8,507 bases of DNA from Candidatus Omnitrophota bacterium (GTDB lineage Bacteria; Omnitrophota; Gorgyraeia; B26-G9), in contig JAGYOO010000043.1 in the NCBI GenBank assembly GCA_018399295.1, forward strand, positions 1-8,507, in the 5' to 3' direction. Position numbers and translations under genes: made by a program. The notes below the pieces were generated by a model. The model did no database searches. It was not told the origin of the DNA and saw only the letters and a list, made by a program, of their open reading frames with translations. Below are positions 1 through 6,704 of this stretch, piece by piece. Positions within the stretch are counted from its first letter, which is position 1. The number at the start of each line of letters is the position of its first letter.

Positions 1-2
1 AC

Positions 3-1073
3 CGTGCACATCGGCGCCAGGGCGCGGTTTATCTGCTGTTCGCGCTGCATAAGGCCGCGTATCTTTGGGGGAACATCGTGGAATATTTCCAGGGTGAACG
101 GGCGCGCGAAAAGAGGCTTCCGGTTCCCGGCCTGCTGATTCTGGACGTGACGCATAATTGCAATCTCCGCTGTAGGATCTGTGATATCTGGAAAAGTAAT
201 GAACCAAACCTGAGTCAAGCCGTGGTGGTTCGGATCCTGGCCCAGGCCCGGGATCTTGGCATTCCGGAAATCACGCTTTCCGGGGGAGAGCCTCTGCTGC
301 GGCCGGATATCCGGGAGATCGTGGACAATGCCTCCCGGCTGGGGATTAAGAATCTGGGGATTCTGACGAACGGGATCTGCGTGGAGGAGAATTTCTCCTG
401 GCTGGAGCCTTATCTGCGGGATAAGACCGTCTGTTTGATTTTCTCTCTGGATTCAGTCAGTCCGAAGATCCACAATTATGTGCGCGCTGACGATGAGGCC
501 TGGCAAAAGACGGTAGGGGCCTTGAAGCGGGTTTGCGCGGCGAAACGGCAGTTTCCCGGGATTAGGGTCAGCCTGATCTCGATCGTGCTTAATCAAAACC
601 TGGAAGAGTTGGAGGAGCTCGCGGCTTTCGTGAAAAATCTCGGGGTTGACTCGCTGCAGTTTCAAGCCTTGTTGCCGAATAATCTGAACATGGCTGAGCG
701 CAAGAAGTCGGAGTTTTGGGTGTCGGAAGACCGGTTTCCGGTGCTGGACGCGGTTTTGGATAAACTCATCGCATTCAAGCGCGATTTTCCCGGGTTTGTC
801 CGTAATTCCGAACTTAATCTTGAACGGATGAAAAAATATTTTCGTCAGGACCTGGCCGCGGGCGAGGTCAGATGCGGGAATGCCGAAAAAACGATTTTAA
901 TCTCTAATCGCGGCGTTTGTACGACCTGTTTCGAAGGATACGGCGACGCGTCGGCTGAGGGATTAAAAAAGATCATCAGCGGGAGCCGCAGAGTTTTAGC
1001 CAGCCGCCGCGTTCAGGCCTGTGCCTGGCCCTGCCTGCTGCCTTGCTTCTGTGACATTGGCCCGGATTCCTGA
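3..1073 (+). CDS. Radical SAM protein with SPASM-like C-terminus, 5' end outside window
   Basis: This is a radical S-adenosylmethionine enzyme whose substrate cannot be named. Numbering from the GTG at 78, the cluster motif is C28-x3-C32-x2-C35, followed by the SAM-binding GGEP at 69-72. The C-terminus has C266, C281, C284, C315, C319, C323 and C325, as expected for a SPASM/twitch domain holding auxiliary Fe-S clusters. GTG 78 is the first possible start in the window. However, the frame is open back to base 3 and reads 25 further plausible residues, including VYLLFALHKAAYLWGNIVEY. The next gene also has a hydrophobic leader of this kind before its cysteines. I therefore think the true start lies upstream and the gene is 5'-partial. 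It is paralogous to the next gene: both share a P/S-NN block after the barrel core and a K-x-YFR segment before the C-terminal cysteines. The gap to the next gene is 80 bp. Family is secure; substrate and start are not. Confidence 0.88.
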   Translation, partial: RAHRRQGAVYLLFALHKAAYLWGNIVEYFQGERAREKRLPVPGLLILDVTHNCNLRCRICDIWKSNEPNLSQAVVVRILAQARDLGIPEITLSGGEPLLRPDIREIVDNASRLGIKNLGILTNGICVEENFSWLEPYLRDKTVCLIFSLDSVSPKIHNYVRADDEAWQKTVGALKRVCAAKRQFPGIRVSLISIVLNQNLEELEELAAFVKNLGVDSLQFQALLPNNLNMAERKKSEFWVSEDRFPVLDAVLDKLIAFKRDFPGFVRNSELNLERMKKYFRQDLAAGEVRCGNAEKTILISNRGVCTTCFEGYGDASAEGLKKIISGSRRVLASRRVQACAWPCLLPCFCDIGPDS

Positions 1074-1077
1074 TAAC

Positions 1078-1120
1078 CCCGCGCCTGCTTTCTTTGCGCG
1101 CCGCCAGGTAAAGGCGCGGG
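1078..1120 (+). other. GC-rich stem-loop between the first two radical-SAM genes
   Basis: CCCGCGCC at 1078-1085 is a perfect 8-bp complement of GGCGCGGG at 1113-1120, with a 27-nt loop. Inside that loop CGCGCC (1097-1102) can pair with GGCGCG (1113-1118), so two mutually exclusive stems are possible. No T-run follows, so it is not a standard intrinsic terminator. It could stabilise mRNA or set the relative expression of the two genes. Confidence 0.4.
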
Positions 1121-1153
1121 ACAGAGTGGACGCACCTTTGTTTGGAGAGATTT

Positions 1154-2296
1154 ATGGATGTTGCTAAAATATCAGGACTTCTGGCCGATAATTTTCTGTT
1201 TTGGCTTTCCCGCCAAATCGATTACCCGTTGATCGCACCGGACACGGTGCAGGTCAACTTTACCTTTCGCTGCAATCTGTCCTGTTCAATGTGCAGCATG
1301 GCGGAGCAGAAGAAATTTCTGGAAAGCCAGGGGCGGCGGACGGAGATCGATACCGCGACTCTTTTTCGGATCGTAGATGAGACAGTCCGACTGGGGACGA
1401 AAAATATTTTATTGATCGGTGGAGAGCCTTTGCTGCATCCGGAGCTGTTTTCGCTGACCGCGTACGCCCGAAAGCGGCAGCGTAATGTTATTATCGTAAC
1501 GAATGGGGTTTTGCTGGACGAAAAGAGCTTGCGCAAGTGTCAGGAGAGTGTTAATTGGCTGAGCGTGTCAATTGACGCGGTTCGGCCAAAGACTTTTGAA
1601 CGGATCCGGGGCGCGAATGTGCTGCCCCGGATTATCTCTAATCTGGAGAGGCTTAACCGTCTCCGCGAAGAGACTGGCCGGCTGGAACCGAAGACAGTGG
1701 CGGTCTGTACGATCATGAATGAAAATCTGGAAGAACTGACGGAGGTGGCGCGTCTATGCCGCGGGCTGGGCATGGAAAAGGTGATCTTTCAGCCGGTGGT
1801 GTCGAATAATGCCGATCAGGGCCAGCGTGAATTCGGTCAGAAGTTTTTTGTTCCCAAAGAAAGACTGGGAGTTCTGGACAAGGCGATCGATGACTTGATA
1901 GAGTATAAGCGCGGCGGCCCGGAGGGGTTTGCGATGATCGCGAACTCGCTGGGACATCTGAAAAAGATAAAACAGTATTTTCGGGGCACGCTGAAACGAG
2001 CCTATCCCTGCTATGCCGGATACAATCGACTGCAGATCGCGCAGGACTATGATGTTTATTTTTGCCTGCCGCCGGATACCGGGGTCGAGACCTCGTTTGG
2101 AGATGTGAGTAAACAGGGATTGCGGGAGCTATGGTTTTCTCCGGAGGCGAGAAAACGGCGCCGATTGATCCGGAGCTGTCGGGTGCCCTGCCTGCAGTGG
2201 TGCGCCTACCGGGATGATTTTTTTGTGATGCAGGAGGCATTTCTCAAGCGTTTTTATTTTAACCGAAAATGGAAAAAAACGGGAATAGCGCGATGA
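1154..2296 (+). CDS. Radical SAM/SPASM domain protein
   Basis: Second radical-SAM enzyme, 380 residues. The cluster motif is C40-x3-C44-x2-C47 and the SAM-binding GGEP is at 89-92. The C-terminal part fits a SPASM domain: C286, then C304 after a D-x-D-V-Y-F-C segment, then an L-W-F-S helix start, then C342, C346 and C350 in C-x3-C-x3-C form. SPASM enzymes usually modify peptides or proteins, but some act on other substrates, and no precursor peptide gene is visible here. ATG 1154 is chosen because GGAGAG at 1144-1149 sits just upstream; the in-frame TTG at 1142 overlaps that ribosome-binding site. The hydrophobic-aromatic leader (residues 8-27) could be an amphipathic membrane-surface helix. 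The last four bases form an ATGA overlap with the next gene, indicating translational coupling. Function beyond family is unknown. Confidence 0.9.
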   Translation: MDVAKISGLLADNFLFWLSRQIDYPLIAPDTVQVNFTFRCNLSCSMCSMAEQKKFLESQGRRTEIDTATLFRIVDETVRLGTKNILLIGGEPLLHPELFSLTAYARKRQRNVIIVTNGVLLDEKSLRKCQESVNWLSVSIDAVRPKTFERIRGANVLPRIISNLERLNRLREETGRLEPKTVAVCTIMNENLEELTEVARLCRGLGMEKVIFQPVVSNNADQGQREFGQKFFVPKERLGVLDKAIDDLIEYKRGGPEGFAMIANSLGHLKKIKQYFRGTLKRAYPCYAGYNRLQIAQDYDVYFCLPPDTGVETSFGDVSKQGLRELWFSPEARKRRRLIRSCRVPCLQWCAYRDDFFVMQEAFLKRFYFNRKWKKTGIAR

Positions 2297-3846
2297 GAGT
2301 TCTGTTGGTTCTTGGGCCCGACTGGGATCCGCGGACGCCGCCATATAATCTGGCATTGCTGAAGGCGGTGTGCGAAAAACACGGGCACGCGACAGAGTGT
2401 CTGGATCTGAACATAAGATTTTTTAATTCTTTGGGTCAAAAGGAACAAGCGCGGCTTTATTCCCGGCCGACGGAATGGTACCGGGAAGAGTTCGCGGCTG
2501 ACGCGCTCAACCGGCATGAACAGTATGTTCAGGAGAGCGAACGCCGGATTCTGGCATCAACGGCAAAGGTTATTGGGTTTACGGTCACCGGACTTAATCA
2601 GCTGTTTGCCCGGAAACTGGCCGGCCGGATAAAGCGGCAGGATCCGGAAAGAGTCATTATCTTCGGTGGGCCTCACTGCTTTCGCACTGAGGCGGGCGAA
2701 AGGCTTCTGGAGATGTGCCCGGAGCTGGACGCGGTCTGTCTGCATGAGGGCGAACACAGCCTGCCGGAGTTTCTGTCCGCTCTGGAGTCCAAAGCCTCCG
2801 GCCCGCTTCCCGGGGTGAGCCGCCGGGATGGAAACGGGAAGATTGTTTCTGCTTCTGAACCGACGGTGGCAGTGGATCTTGATGATCTGCCCTTTGCCGA
2901 TTTCTCCGACTTTCAACTGGAAGACTATACCGCTCCGGAGCTGGCGATCTCTTCCAGTCGGGGCTGTGTTAACCGCTGCCGCTTTTGCAGCGAGGCCGCG
3001 GTCTGGCAGCGTTACCGCCGCCGTTCGGCAGAGGCCCTGTTCGGAGAGGTCCGGTATCAGTTGGAACGTTATCCTACGGTGACCCAGCTATATTTCTGCG
3101 ATTCGCTGATCAACGGAGACCTGGAAAATCTCGGTCGGTTCGCGGACCTGATCATTGATTCCGGATTAAGGTTTAAGTGGGGTGGCCAGGCAATGATCCG
3201 GCCGGAAATGGACGATAATTTTTTTCGGCGATTGCGGCAGGCGGGACTGTCGCATGTAAGCTTTGGCCTGGAAAGCGCCAGTCAAAAACTGCTGAAGGAG
3301 ATTGGAAAAGGCTTTACGCCTGAATGCGCGGAACAAGTTATCCGGGCTTCCCGCGAAGCCGGTATCCGCACGGACGTGAACATTGTAATCGGCTTGCCAG
3401 GGGAGACGGAGGAGGATTCCGCCGCTACTCTGGAGTTTCTCCGGCGAAACCGGCGGATTATGGACGCTGTTTTTTTGCATCCGCTGGTGATCTCCGCGGG
3501 GTCGTTTTATCATTCCCACCAGGCCGAGCTGGGAATAAAATTCAGCCGGCCGGATGATCCAAACTCCTGGTTTCAGGGAGAAAATACTCTGGAGGGGCGG
3601 TTGAAGACCTTGGCCCTTTATCAGAAATGCCTTGGCGCGAACGGAAGAAGCTTTCTGGCGAGAGAGGATTATCTGGTCCTTCTGGCGGAAACCGAGACCG
3701 AGAAAAAAGACCCGGCCCGCGCGCGAAAATTTTACGCCCAGGCCGCGCAGGCCTGCCGCAATCCGTTTAAAAAGATGCGGATCAGGAGAAAAATTAAGGA
3801 GGTCGGAAGACAGAAGACAGAGGTCAGAAGTCAGAAGACGGAATGA
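2293..3846 (+). CDS. Cobalamin-binding-type radical SAM protein
   Basis: A 517-residue enzyme of the B12-binding-domain radical-SAM class. Residues 1-165 look like the Rossmann-type cobalamin-binding domain: an opening MRVLLVLGP strand, TPPYNLALLKA, VIGFTVTG near 93-100, FGGPH at 124-128 and an H-E-G-E near 151-154. No D-x-H-x-x-G motif is seen, as is common in this class. The radical-SAM core starts at C225-x3-C229-x2-C232 and continues with FGLES and GLPGET segments typical of the Elp3/MiaB-like fold. Members perform methylations, ring rearrangements and similar steps in cofactor, lipid or natural-product pathways; the reaction here is unknown. ATG 2293 overlaps the upstream TGA as ATGA and is preferred over in-frame ATG 2269, which lacks a ribosome-binding site. 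The final 14 residues (VGRQKTE-VRSQKTE) come from a DNA tandem repeat and are probably not part of the ancestral protein. Confidence 0.9.
   Translation: MRVLLVLGPDWDPRTPPYNLALLKAVCEKHGHATECLDLNIRFFNSLGQKEQARLYSRPTEWYREEFAADALNRHEQYVQESERRILASTAKVIGFTVTGLNQLFARKLAGRIKRQDPERVIIFGGPHCFRTEAGERLLEMCPELDAVCLHEGEHSLPEFLSALESKASGPLPGVSRRDGNGKIVSASEPTVAVDLDDLPFADFSDFQLEDYTAPELAISSSRGCVNRCRFCSEAAVWQRYRRRSAEALFGEVRYQLERYPTVTQLYFCDSLINGDLENLGRFADLIIDSGLRFKWGGQAMIRPEMDDNFFRRLRQAGLSHVSFGLESASQKLLKEIGKGFTPECAEQVIRASREAGIRTDVNIVIGLPGETEEDSAATLEFLRRNRRIMDAVFLHPLVISAGSFYHSHQAELGIKFSRPDDPNSWFQGENTLEGRLKTLALYQKCLGANGRSFLAREDYLVLLAETETEKKDPARARKFYAQAAQACRNPFKKMRIRRKIKEVGRQKTEVRSQKTE
3801..3842 (+). repeat. 21-bp tandem repeat encoding the end of the B12 radical-SAM protein
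   Basis: Two adjacent 21-bp units, 3801-3821 and 3822-3842, match at 18 of 21 positions. Because 21 is a multiple of three, each unit adds seven residues (VGRQKTE, then VRSQKTE) and leaves the frame open until the TGA at 3844. The composition is A/G-rich and unlike the preceding gene body. It looks like a dispersed intergenic repeat that has eroded into the 3' end of the gene. Confidence 0.75.
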
Positions 3847-3883
3847 CATATCCTGAAAATGGTTGACAGAAAGGAGCCTGTCA

Positions 3884-3931
3884 ATGAATCAAAGGATAAT
3901 TCAGTGCTTCGCAGAAAAACAAAAAACTTAA
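3884..3931 (+). CDS. Possible 15-codon ORF within the repeat element
   Basis: ATG 3884 opens a 15-residue frame, MNQRIIQCFAEKQKT, ending at TAA 3929. AAGGAG at 3871-3876 precedes it by 7 nt, an ideal spacing. This site lies in the 8-nt loop of a perfect hairpin, TTGACAG (3863-3869) with CTGTCAA (3878-3884). No known peptide is recognised and the frame is inside a repeat, so chance is the likelier explanation. It is listed because both the ribosome-binding site and the hairpin are good. Confidence 0.12.
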   Translation: MNQRIIQCFAEKQKT

Positions 3932-4168
3932 ACCACAGAGAACACAGAGGACACAGAGGATATAGTAAAAAGACGAAAAAGCCGTAGCTCTGTGAGCTCT
4001 TTTTTAACTCTGTGAGCTTATTCTTGTTGTATTTGACAATACAGACGGTTATTTTCTGAGTGCACAGAGTCTAAAGGCGCAAGCACACAGAGTACAAAAG
4101 TTTCCCTGCCTGGCGGCCACGAAATTTTTATTTTTCACTCTGTGTCCTCTGTGATCTCTGTGGTTAAA
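3928..4168. repeat. Inner 31-bp inverted repeat and CACAGAG heptamer cluster
   Basis: Positions 3928-3958 match the reverse complement of 4138-4168 at 29 of 31 bases. Each arm holds three CACAGAG heptamers at a 9-bp period (3934, 3943, 3952 on the left; CTCTGTG at 4138, 4147, 4156 on the right). Between the arms are two more direct copies (4063, 4086) and two inverted copies (3988, 4008). The total is five in each orientation within about 230 bp. The inverted copies at 3988 and 4008 belong to an 11-bp direct repeat, CTCTGTGAGCT, at a 20-bp period. The RNA could fold into one long imperfect hairpin. Confidence 0.8.
3986..4005 (+). terminator. Weak terminator-like hairpin after the radical-SAM operon
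   Basis: AGCTC (3986-3990), loop TGT, GAGCT (3994-3998), then C and six T (4000-4005). The five-base-pair stem is short for an efficient intrinsic terminator, and it lies 140 bp past the last radical-SAM stop codon inside the repeat element. It may end operon transcription, perhaps helped by the larger palindrome, but may simply be a by-product of the repeats. Confidence 0.25.
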
Positions 4169-4227
4169 AGAAGACATCAAATTACCACGGTAAATGAAAA
4201 AAGTGTCAACTATTTCAGGATAAGACA

Positions 4228-4251
4228 CTCATAAGCTCGTAAGCTCATAAG
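4228..4251 (+). repeat. Three tandem 8-bp units, CTCRTAAG
   Basis: CTCATAAG (4228-4235), CTCGTAAG (4236-4243) and CTCATAAG (4244-4251) sit head to tail, directly abutting the right outer arm of the inverted-repeat element. They differ at one base. Slippage expansion or a second small repeat family are possible; no function can be assigned. Confidence 0.7.
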
Positions 4252-4536
4252 TAAAAACAGAAGCGCTTAAACCACACTGTAAATTCCACAGGAGCAACTA
4301 CGCAAAAGCTTAAAAACTGCCAAAGCTTCGTTTGAGCGATGAGTATGCTCGCTTGCGAAAAAAGCTTTTACTCAAGAGAGCCGAAGGCGAACGTCCTCAA
4401 AGCACAAAGCTCATAGCTGCGCTCCAGCGCTTCCTCTGCTAAACTAATGCCTGTTCCTTGCGCTTAACTATCCTGTATGGTAAGCTTTAACACTTTTCGT
4501 TTCGGTTGTTTTACAGTCATGCCTTTAAGGAACTGG
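4252..4536. other. Non-coding spacer before the secreted-protein gene
   Basis: No convincing gene is seen. The stretch holds AAGCTT four times (4306, 4323, 4362, 4482), an imperfect hairpin at 4322-4368 and a small GCGCT-CC-AGCGC hairpin at 4419-4430. An ATG at 4477 is in frame with the downstream gene, but it lacks a ribosome-binding site and would put about 20 residues before the signal peptide. No promoter for the downstream gene is convincing; TTGCGC at 4458 with TAAGCT at 4481 is a poor candidate. Confidence 0.5.
4322..4368 (+). repeat. Imperfect stem-loop
   Basis: AAAGCTT (4322-4328) faces AAGCTTT (4362-4368), TTCG (4327-4330) faces CGAA (4356-4359), and AGCGA (4335-4339) faces TCGCT (4349-4353). 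All are centred near 4344. The stem has internal loops and the second half is A-rich rather than T-rich, so it is not a normal terminator on the plus strand. It may be another degraded palindromic repeat. Confidence 0.4.
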
Positions 4537-5934
4537 ATGAATAATATGTATCGAGTTAAGATTTTCACGCTTGTTTTAATCGGCGCTTTTTTCAGCCCTC
4601 TTCCGGCCCGGGGGGCCGAAGTCTCAACCGCCCGCGTCCCCGTCGCGTTTCTCTCTCCGGCTCCTCAGTTGAATACCCAAACCCTCAAGTCTTTATTCAG
4701 TTTTAGAAGGTACTACCGGGTTCCCGATTTAGAAGAACTTGAGTTTCTTGAGCCGGCTACTCCCAGGGTCTGGAAGGCCCGGAACCGGGGAAATGATGAG
4801 ATCTGGTATGTGAAGATCGGGGCGGAACAGGATGATTTTCTCGGGATGGTTCTGGCGGAGATTTTCAAACTGAATGTGCCGCCGTTCGCGAGGTTTACCG
4901 TAACCAAGAAACAGGTCGAAGAAAAAATTCCGGCTGTTCACAAGAGCGATCGGCTGTTTCAGACTTATCCGAAAGACTCGATAGACGTCCTGATCGCCCG
5001 GGATGTTTATTCTCTGAAGATGAACGAGCTGGGGCAGGAAGGGACCGGGTTGGAGGCGTTGCTGGTGCATATCGCGAATGTCGGGTTCGCGGATCATGAT
5101 TATAATCATAATAATCGGGAGGTAGAGATAGACGGTCTGGGACGCTATGTTGTCTTCGATCTTGGCCTTGATGACGACAGTTACTTTTCCCTGACTCCTG
5201 ATCCGATAATCCGCTCAAATTTTCTGTTCCGGGTCTTTAATAAAACGGATCCGGGAAAGATCGAACAGTACGTGAAATCGGTGGAGGCGATGTCTCCAAA
5301 GCTGCTGAAGCTGCTGCTTGAATCCTATGGGGTGGAGGAATTGACGGCCAGGGATCTCGCGGCGCGGTTTAAGGCGAAGAAAAAGATTCTCAGGCTGAAG
5401 GTTCTGACGTCTATCCAGCAGGCTTATTTGCGTTCGAATTACTTTTTCTGTCCGGTTTTCTCCCTGAATAGGCCGGCTCTGGATGACTACTACGCGTATT
5501 ATTTTCTCCTTACTCCCGACAGTGATCGGATCTGGGAGTTGATGATCCGGGATATGCTGTGGAACGACCCGGAAAAGCTGGCGCTGTTCCGGGAGATGCT
5601 TTCTTATGATAAGGAACAGTTGTCCGAGTACACGCGCAGGCATAATCCGTTTCTTCAGAATGATCTGGCCAGGTATCGAAATTTTCTAAAAGAGACGATT
5701 GGATTTTTGACCGGAAAGTATATAAATGAACAAGGCGTTGCTGTCGGATTCGCGGGCATAAGAGATAGATTACGGGAGGCGGTAAAAAGCGGGGAGGACA
5801 GAAAAATCCAGGTTGAGCGGCAGTTGCGGTTATTGGAGGAATTGGATATTTCAAATTCTGAGATTTTTCGCAGGATAGATACAATCGAATCGCTGTTGTT
5901 TCCCGGCCAAAATTTTTTGCAAAGCGCGGTGTAG
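4537..5934 (+). CDS. Secreted protein of unknown family with kinase-like motifs
   Basis: A 465-residue protein I do not recognise. ATG 4537 is chosen because AAGGAA at 4527-4532 lies 4 nt upstream. This start gives a classic signal peptide: R6 and K8, a hydrophobic run IFTLVLIGAFF (9-19), and a small-residue region ending near PARGA (23-27). No lipobox cysteine is seen, so the product is probably periplasmic or exported. The mature N-terminal half has features that recall HipA/PI-kinase-like folds: WYVKIG with K93, then a helix with E108 and an NVPPF turn (113-117). Later comes DHDYNHNN (186-193), like a catalytic loop with Asp and Asn, and VFDLG (206-210), like a metal-binding D-L-G. The C-terminal half (about 235-465) is mostly helical, rich in Leu, Glu, Arg and Lys, without recognised motifs. 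It is isolated from the radical-SAM operon by repeats and converges on the transporter gene with a 20-bp gap. The export and gene call are firm; the kinase-like reading is inference. Confidence 0.85.
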   Translation: MNNMYRVKIFTLVLIGAFFSPLPARGAEVSTARVPVAFLSPAPQLNTQTLKSLFSFRRYYRVPDLEELEFLEPATPRVWKARNRGNDEIWYVKIGAEQDDFLGMVLAEIFKLNVPPFARFTVTKKQVEEKIPAVHKSDRLFQTYPKDSIDVLIARDVYSLKMNELGQEGTGLEALLVHIANVGFADHDYNHNNREVEIDGLGRYVVFDLGLDDDSYFSLTPDPIIRSNFLFRVFNKTDPGKIEQYVKSVEAMSPKLLKLLLESYGVEELTARDLAARFKAKKKILRLKVLTSIQQAYLRSNYFFCPVFSLNRPALDDYYAYYFLLTPDSDRIWELMIRDMLWNDPEKLALFREMLSYDKEQLSEYTRRHNPFLQNDLARYRNFLKETIGFLTGKYINEQGVAVGFAGIRDRLREAVKSGEDRKIQVERQLRLLEELDISNSEIFRRIDTIESLLFPGQNFLQSAV

Positions 5935-5954
5935 TAGATCCAGCGTCTTCCCAG

Positions 5955-6704
5955 TTACTGCGCGAATCCCAGCTGTCTTAGCCAGTGTCCGATCAGATAA
6001 GCCGCGAGTGCGGCGCTTCCGCCGATGAGGAAGGTGGTCAGACCGGACCTGAGTTTACCGGTTTTGGTGATCCAGGCCTTGATAGCTCCGGTCAGGAAAA
6101 AGACGATGCCCGCGGTAATCGCGCTGACCGCGATTTTTGTGAAGAGTTGAAGCCCGGGCAGGAAGAACGGAATGAGCGGTACGAATCCGGCGGCAAGGAA
6201 AGCGGCAAAGGTGCAAAGGGCGGCTTTTTTCGGTTCGGCGGGAGAAAGGTCCAGGCCGAGTTCTTCAGAAAGCATGGTGTTTATCCAGGTCTCGCGGTTT
6301 TTGGTGATGGCTTGGACTACTTTTTCCAGCTCCGGTTCTCCCAGTCCTTTTTTGCGGAATATCTCACGGATTTCTTCTCTCTCTCCTTCAGGTATGTTAT
6401 CTACATGCTCTTCTTCATCCCGGCGGGCCTGGTCCAGTTTTTCCCAGCGGCTTTTGCTGCCCTGGTAGTTGCTGACTGCCATGCTCAGGCCGTCGGCCAG
6501 CAGGTTGGCGATGCCGAGTACGACGACTACGCCTCCGGAAAATCCGGCCCCGGCAGAGCCTGCTACCACGGCAAAGGTGGTAATGGTTCCGTCGATCGCT
6601 CCTAATATGCCGTCTCCCAGATAGGAACGCTGCTTGTGATCCAGGCGCTGATTAATGGCCTGCCGGCTGTGGCTTTGCCTAAGTTCGTGGTTTTTGTCCG
6701 CCAA
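5955..6704 (-). CDS. VIT1/CCC1-family Fe2+/Mn2+ transporter
   Basis: A 249-residue integral membrane protein of the VIT1/CCC1 family, which exports ferrous iron or manganese from the cytosol, probably by proton antiport. The family signature GAIDGTITTFAVVAGSAGAG spans 35-54 and includes D38 in the first membrane segment. A second segment carries ADGLSMAVSNY (70-80) with M75. An acidic cytosolic insert follows (about 85-150), with clusters at 96-99 and 106-114 and further E residues to 148; in characterised family members this insert binds metal. Three more membrane segments lie near 161-181, 188-210 and 221-242, giving five in all, as in the family. The start is TTG 6704, supported by AGGAGG 4 nt upstream. 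The gene faces away from the hemerythrin-like operon and shares its upstream region. Confidence 0.93.
   Translation of the reverse strand: MADKNHELRQSHSRQAINQRLDHKQRSYLGDGILGAIDGTITTFAVVAGSAGAGFSGGVVVVLGIANLLADGLSMAVSNYQGSKSRWEKLDQARRDEEEHVDNIPEGEREEIREIFRKKGLGEPELEKVVQAITKNRETWINTMLSEELGLDLSPAEPKKAALCTFAAFLAAGFVPLIPFFLPGLQLFTKIAVSAITAGIVFFLTGAIKAWITKTGKLRSGLTTFLIGGSAALAAYLIGHWLRQLGFAQ

Larger units (their letters stand above)
3844..4227. repeat. Nested inverted-repeat (MITE-like) element
   Basis: The outer arms are 3844-3868 and the reverse complement of 4204-4227. They share TCCTGAAA (3851-3858 against TTTCAGGA 4213-4220) and GTTGACA (3862-3868 against TGTCAAC 4204-4210), with spacers of 3 and 2 bases between these blocks. 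Inside lies a second, longer inverted repeat and ten copies of CACAGAG or its complement. There is no transposase gene and no open frame of useful length. A non-autonomous mobile element or an expanded intergenic palindromic repeat family would both fit. The left arm begins exactly at the stop codon of the preceding gene. No clear target-site duplication is seen. Confidence 0.6.

Noticed and set aside
1142..1153. TTG start for the second radical-SAM protein
   Set aside because: The TTG overlaps the GGAGAG that serves the ATG at 1154.
1713..2240. A 175-codon minus-strand open frame opposite the second radical-SAM gene
   Set aside because: Low-complexity Ser/Arg/Pro-rich translation typical of an antisense shadow; the plus strand has a complete SPASM-type protein.
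2269..2292. Earlier in-frame ATG for the B12-type radical-SAM protein
   Set aside because: No ribosome-binding site precedes it, and the eight extra residues come before the natural beginning of the first strand of the cobalamin-binding domain; the ATGA overlap start fits better.
3166..3849. A 227-codon minus-strand open frame
   Set aside because: It lies opposite the radical-SAM core of a well-supported gene; its N-terminus is the reverse reading of the 21-bp repeat and no motif is seen.
4033..4061. Perfect -35 hexamer TTGACA at 4033
   Set aside because: No acceptable -10 hexamer lies 16-18 bp downstream, and the nearest gene begins about 500 bp away.
3928..4168. CRISPR array suggested by regularly spaced CACAGAG units
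   Set aside because: The units are 7 bp at a 9-bp period with no unique spacers, they occur in both orientations, and no cas gene is present.
5925..5960. Bidirectional terminator between the convergent genes
   Set aside because: The gap is 20 bp and I could not find a stem with a T-run on either strand.
5985..6605. A 206-codon plus-strand open frame across the transporter gene
   Set aside because: It is antisense to a clear VIT1-family gene, has no domain-like composition, and is explained by the coding bias of the real gene.
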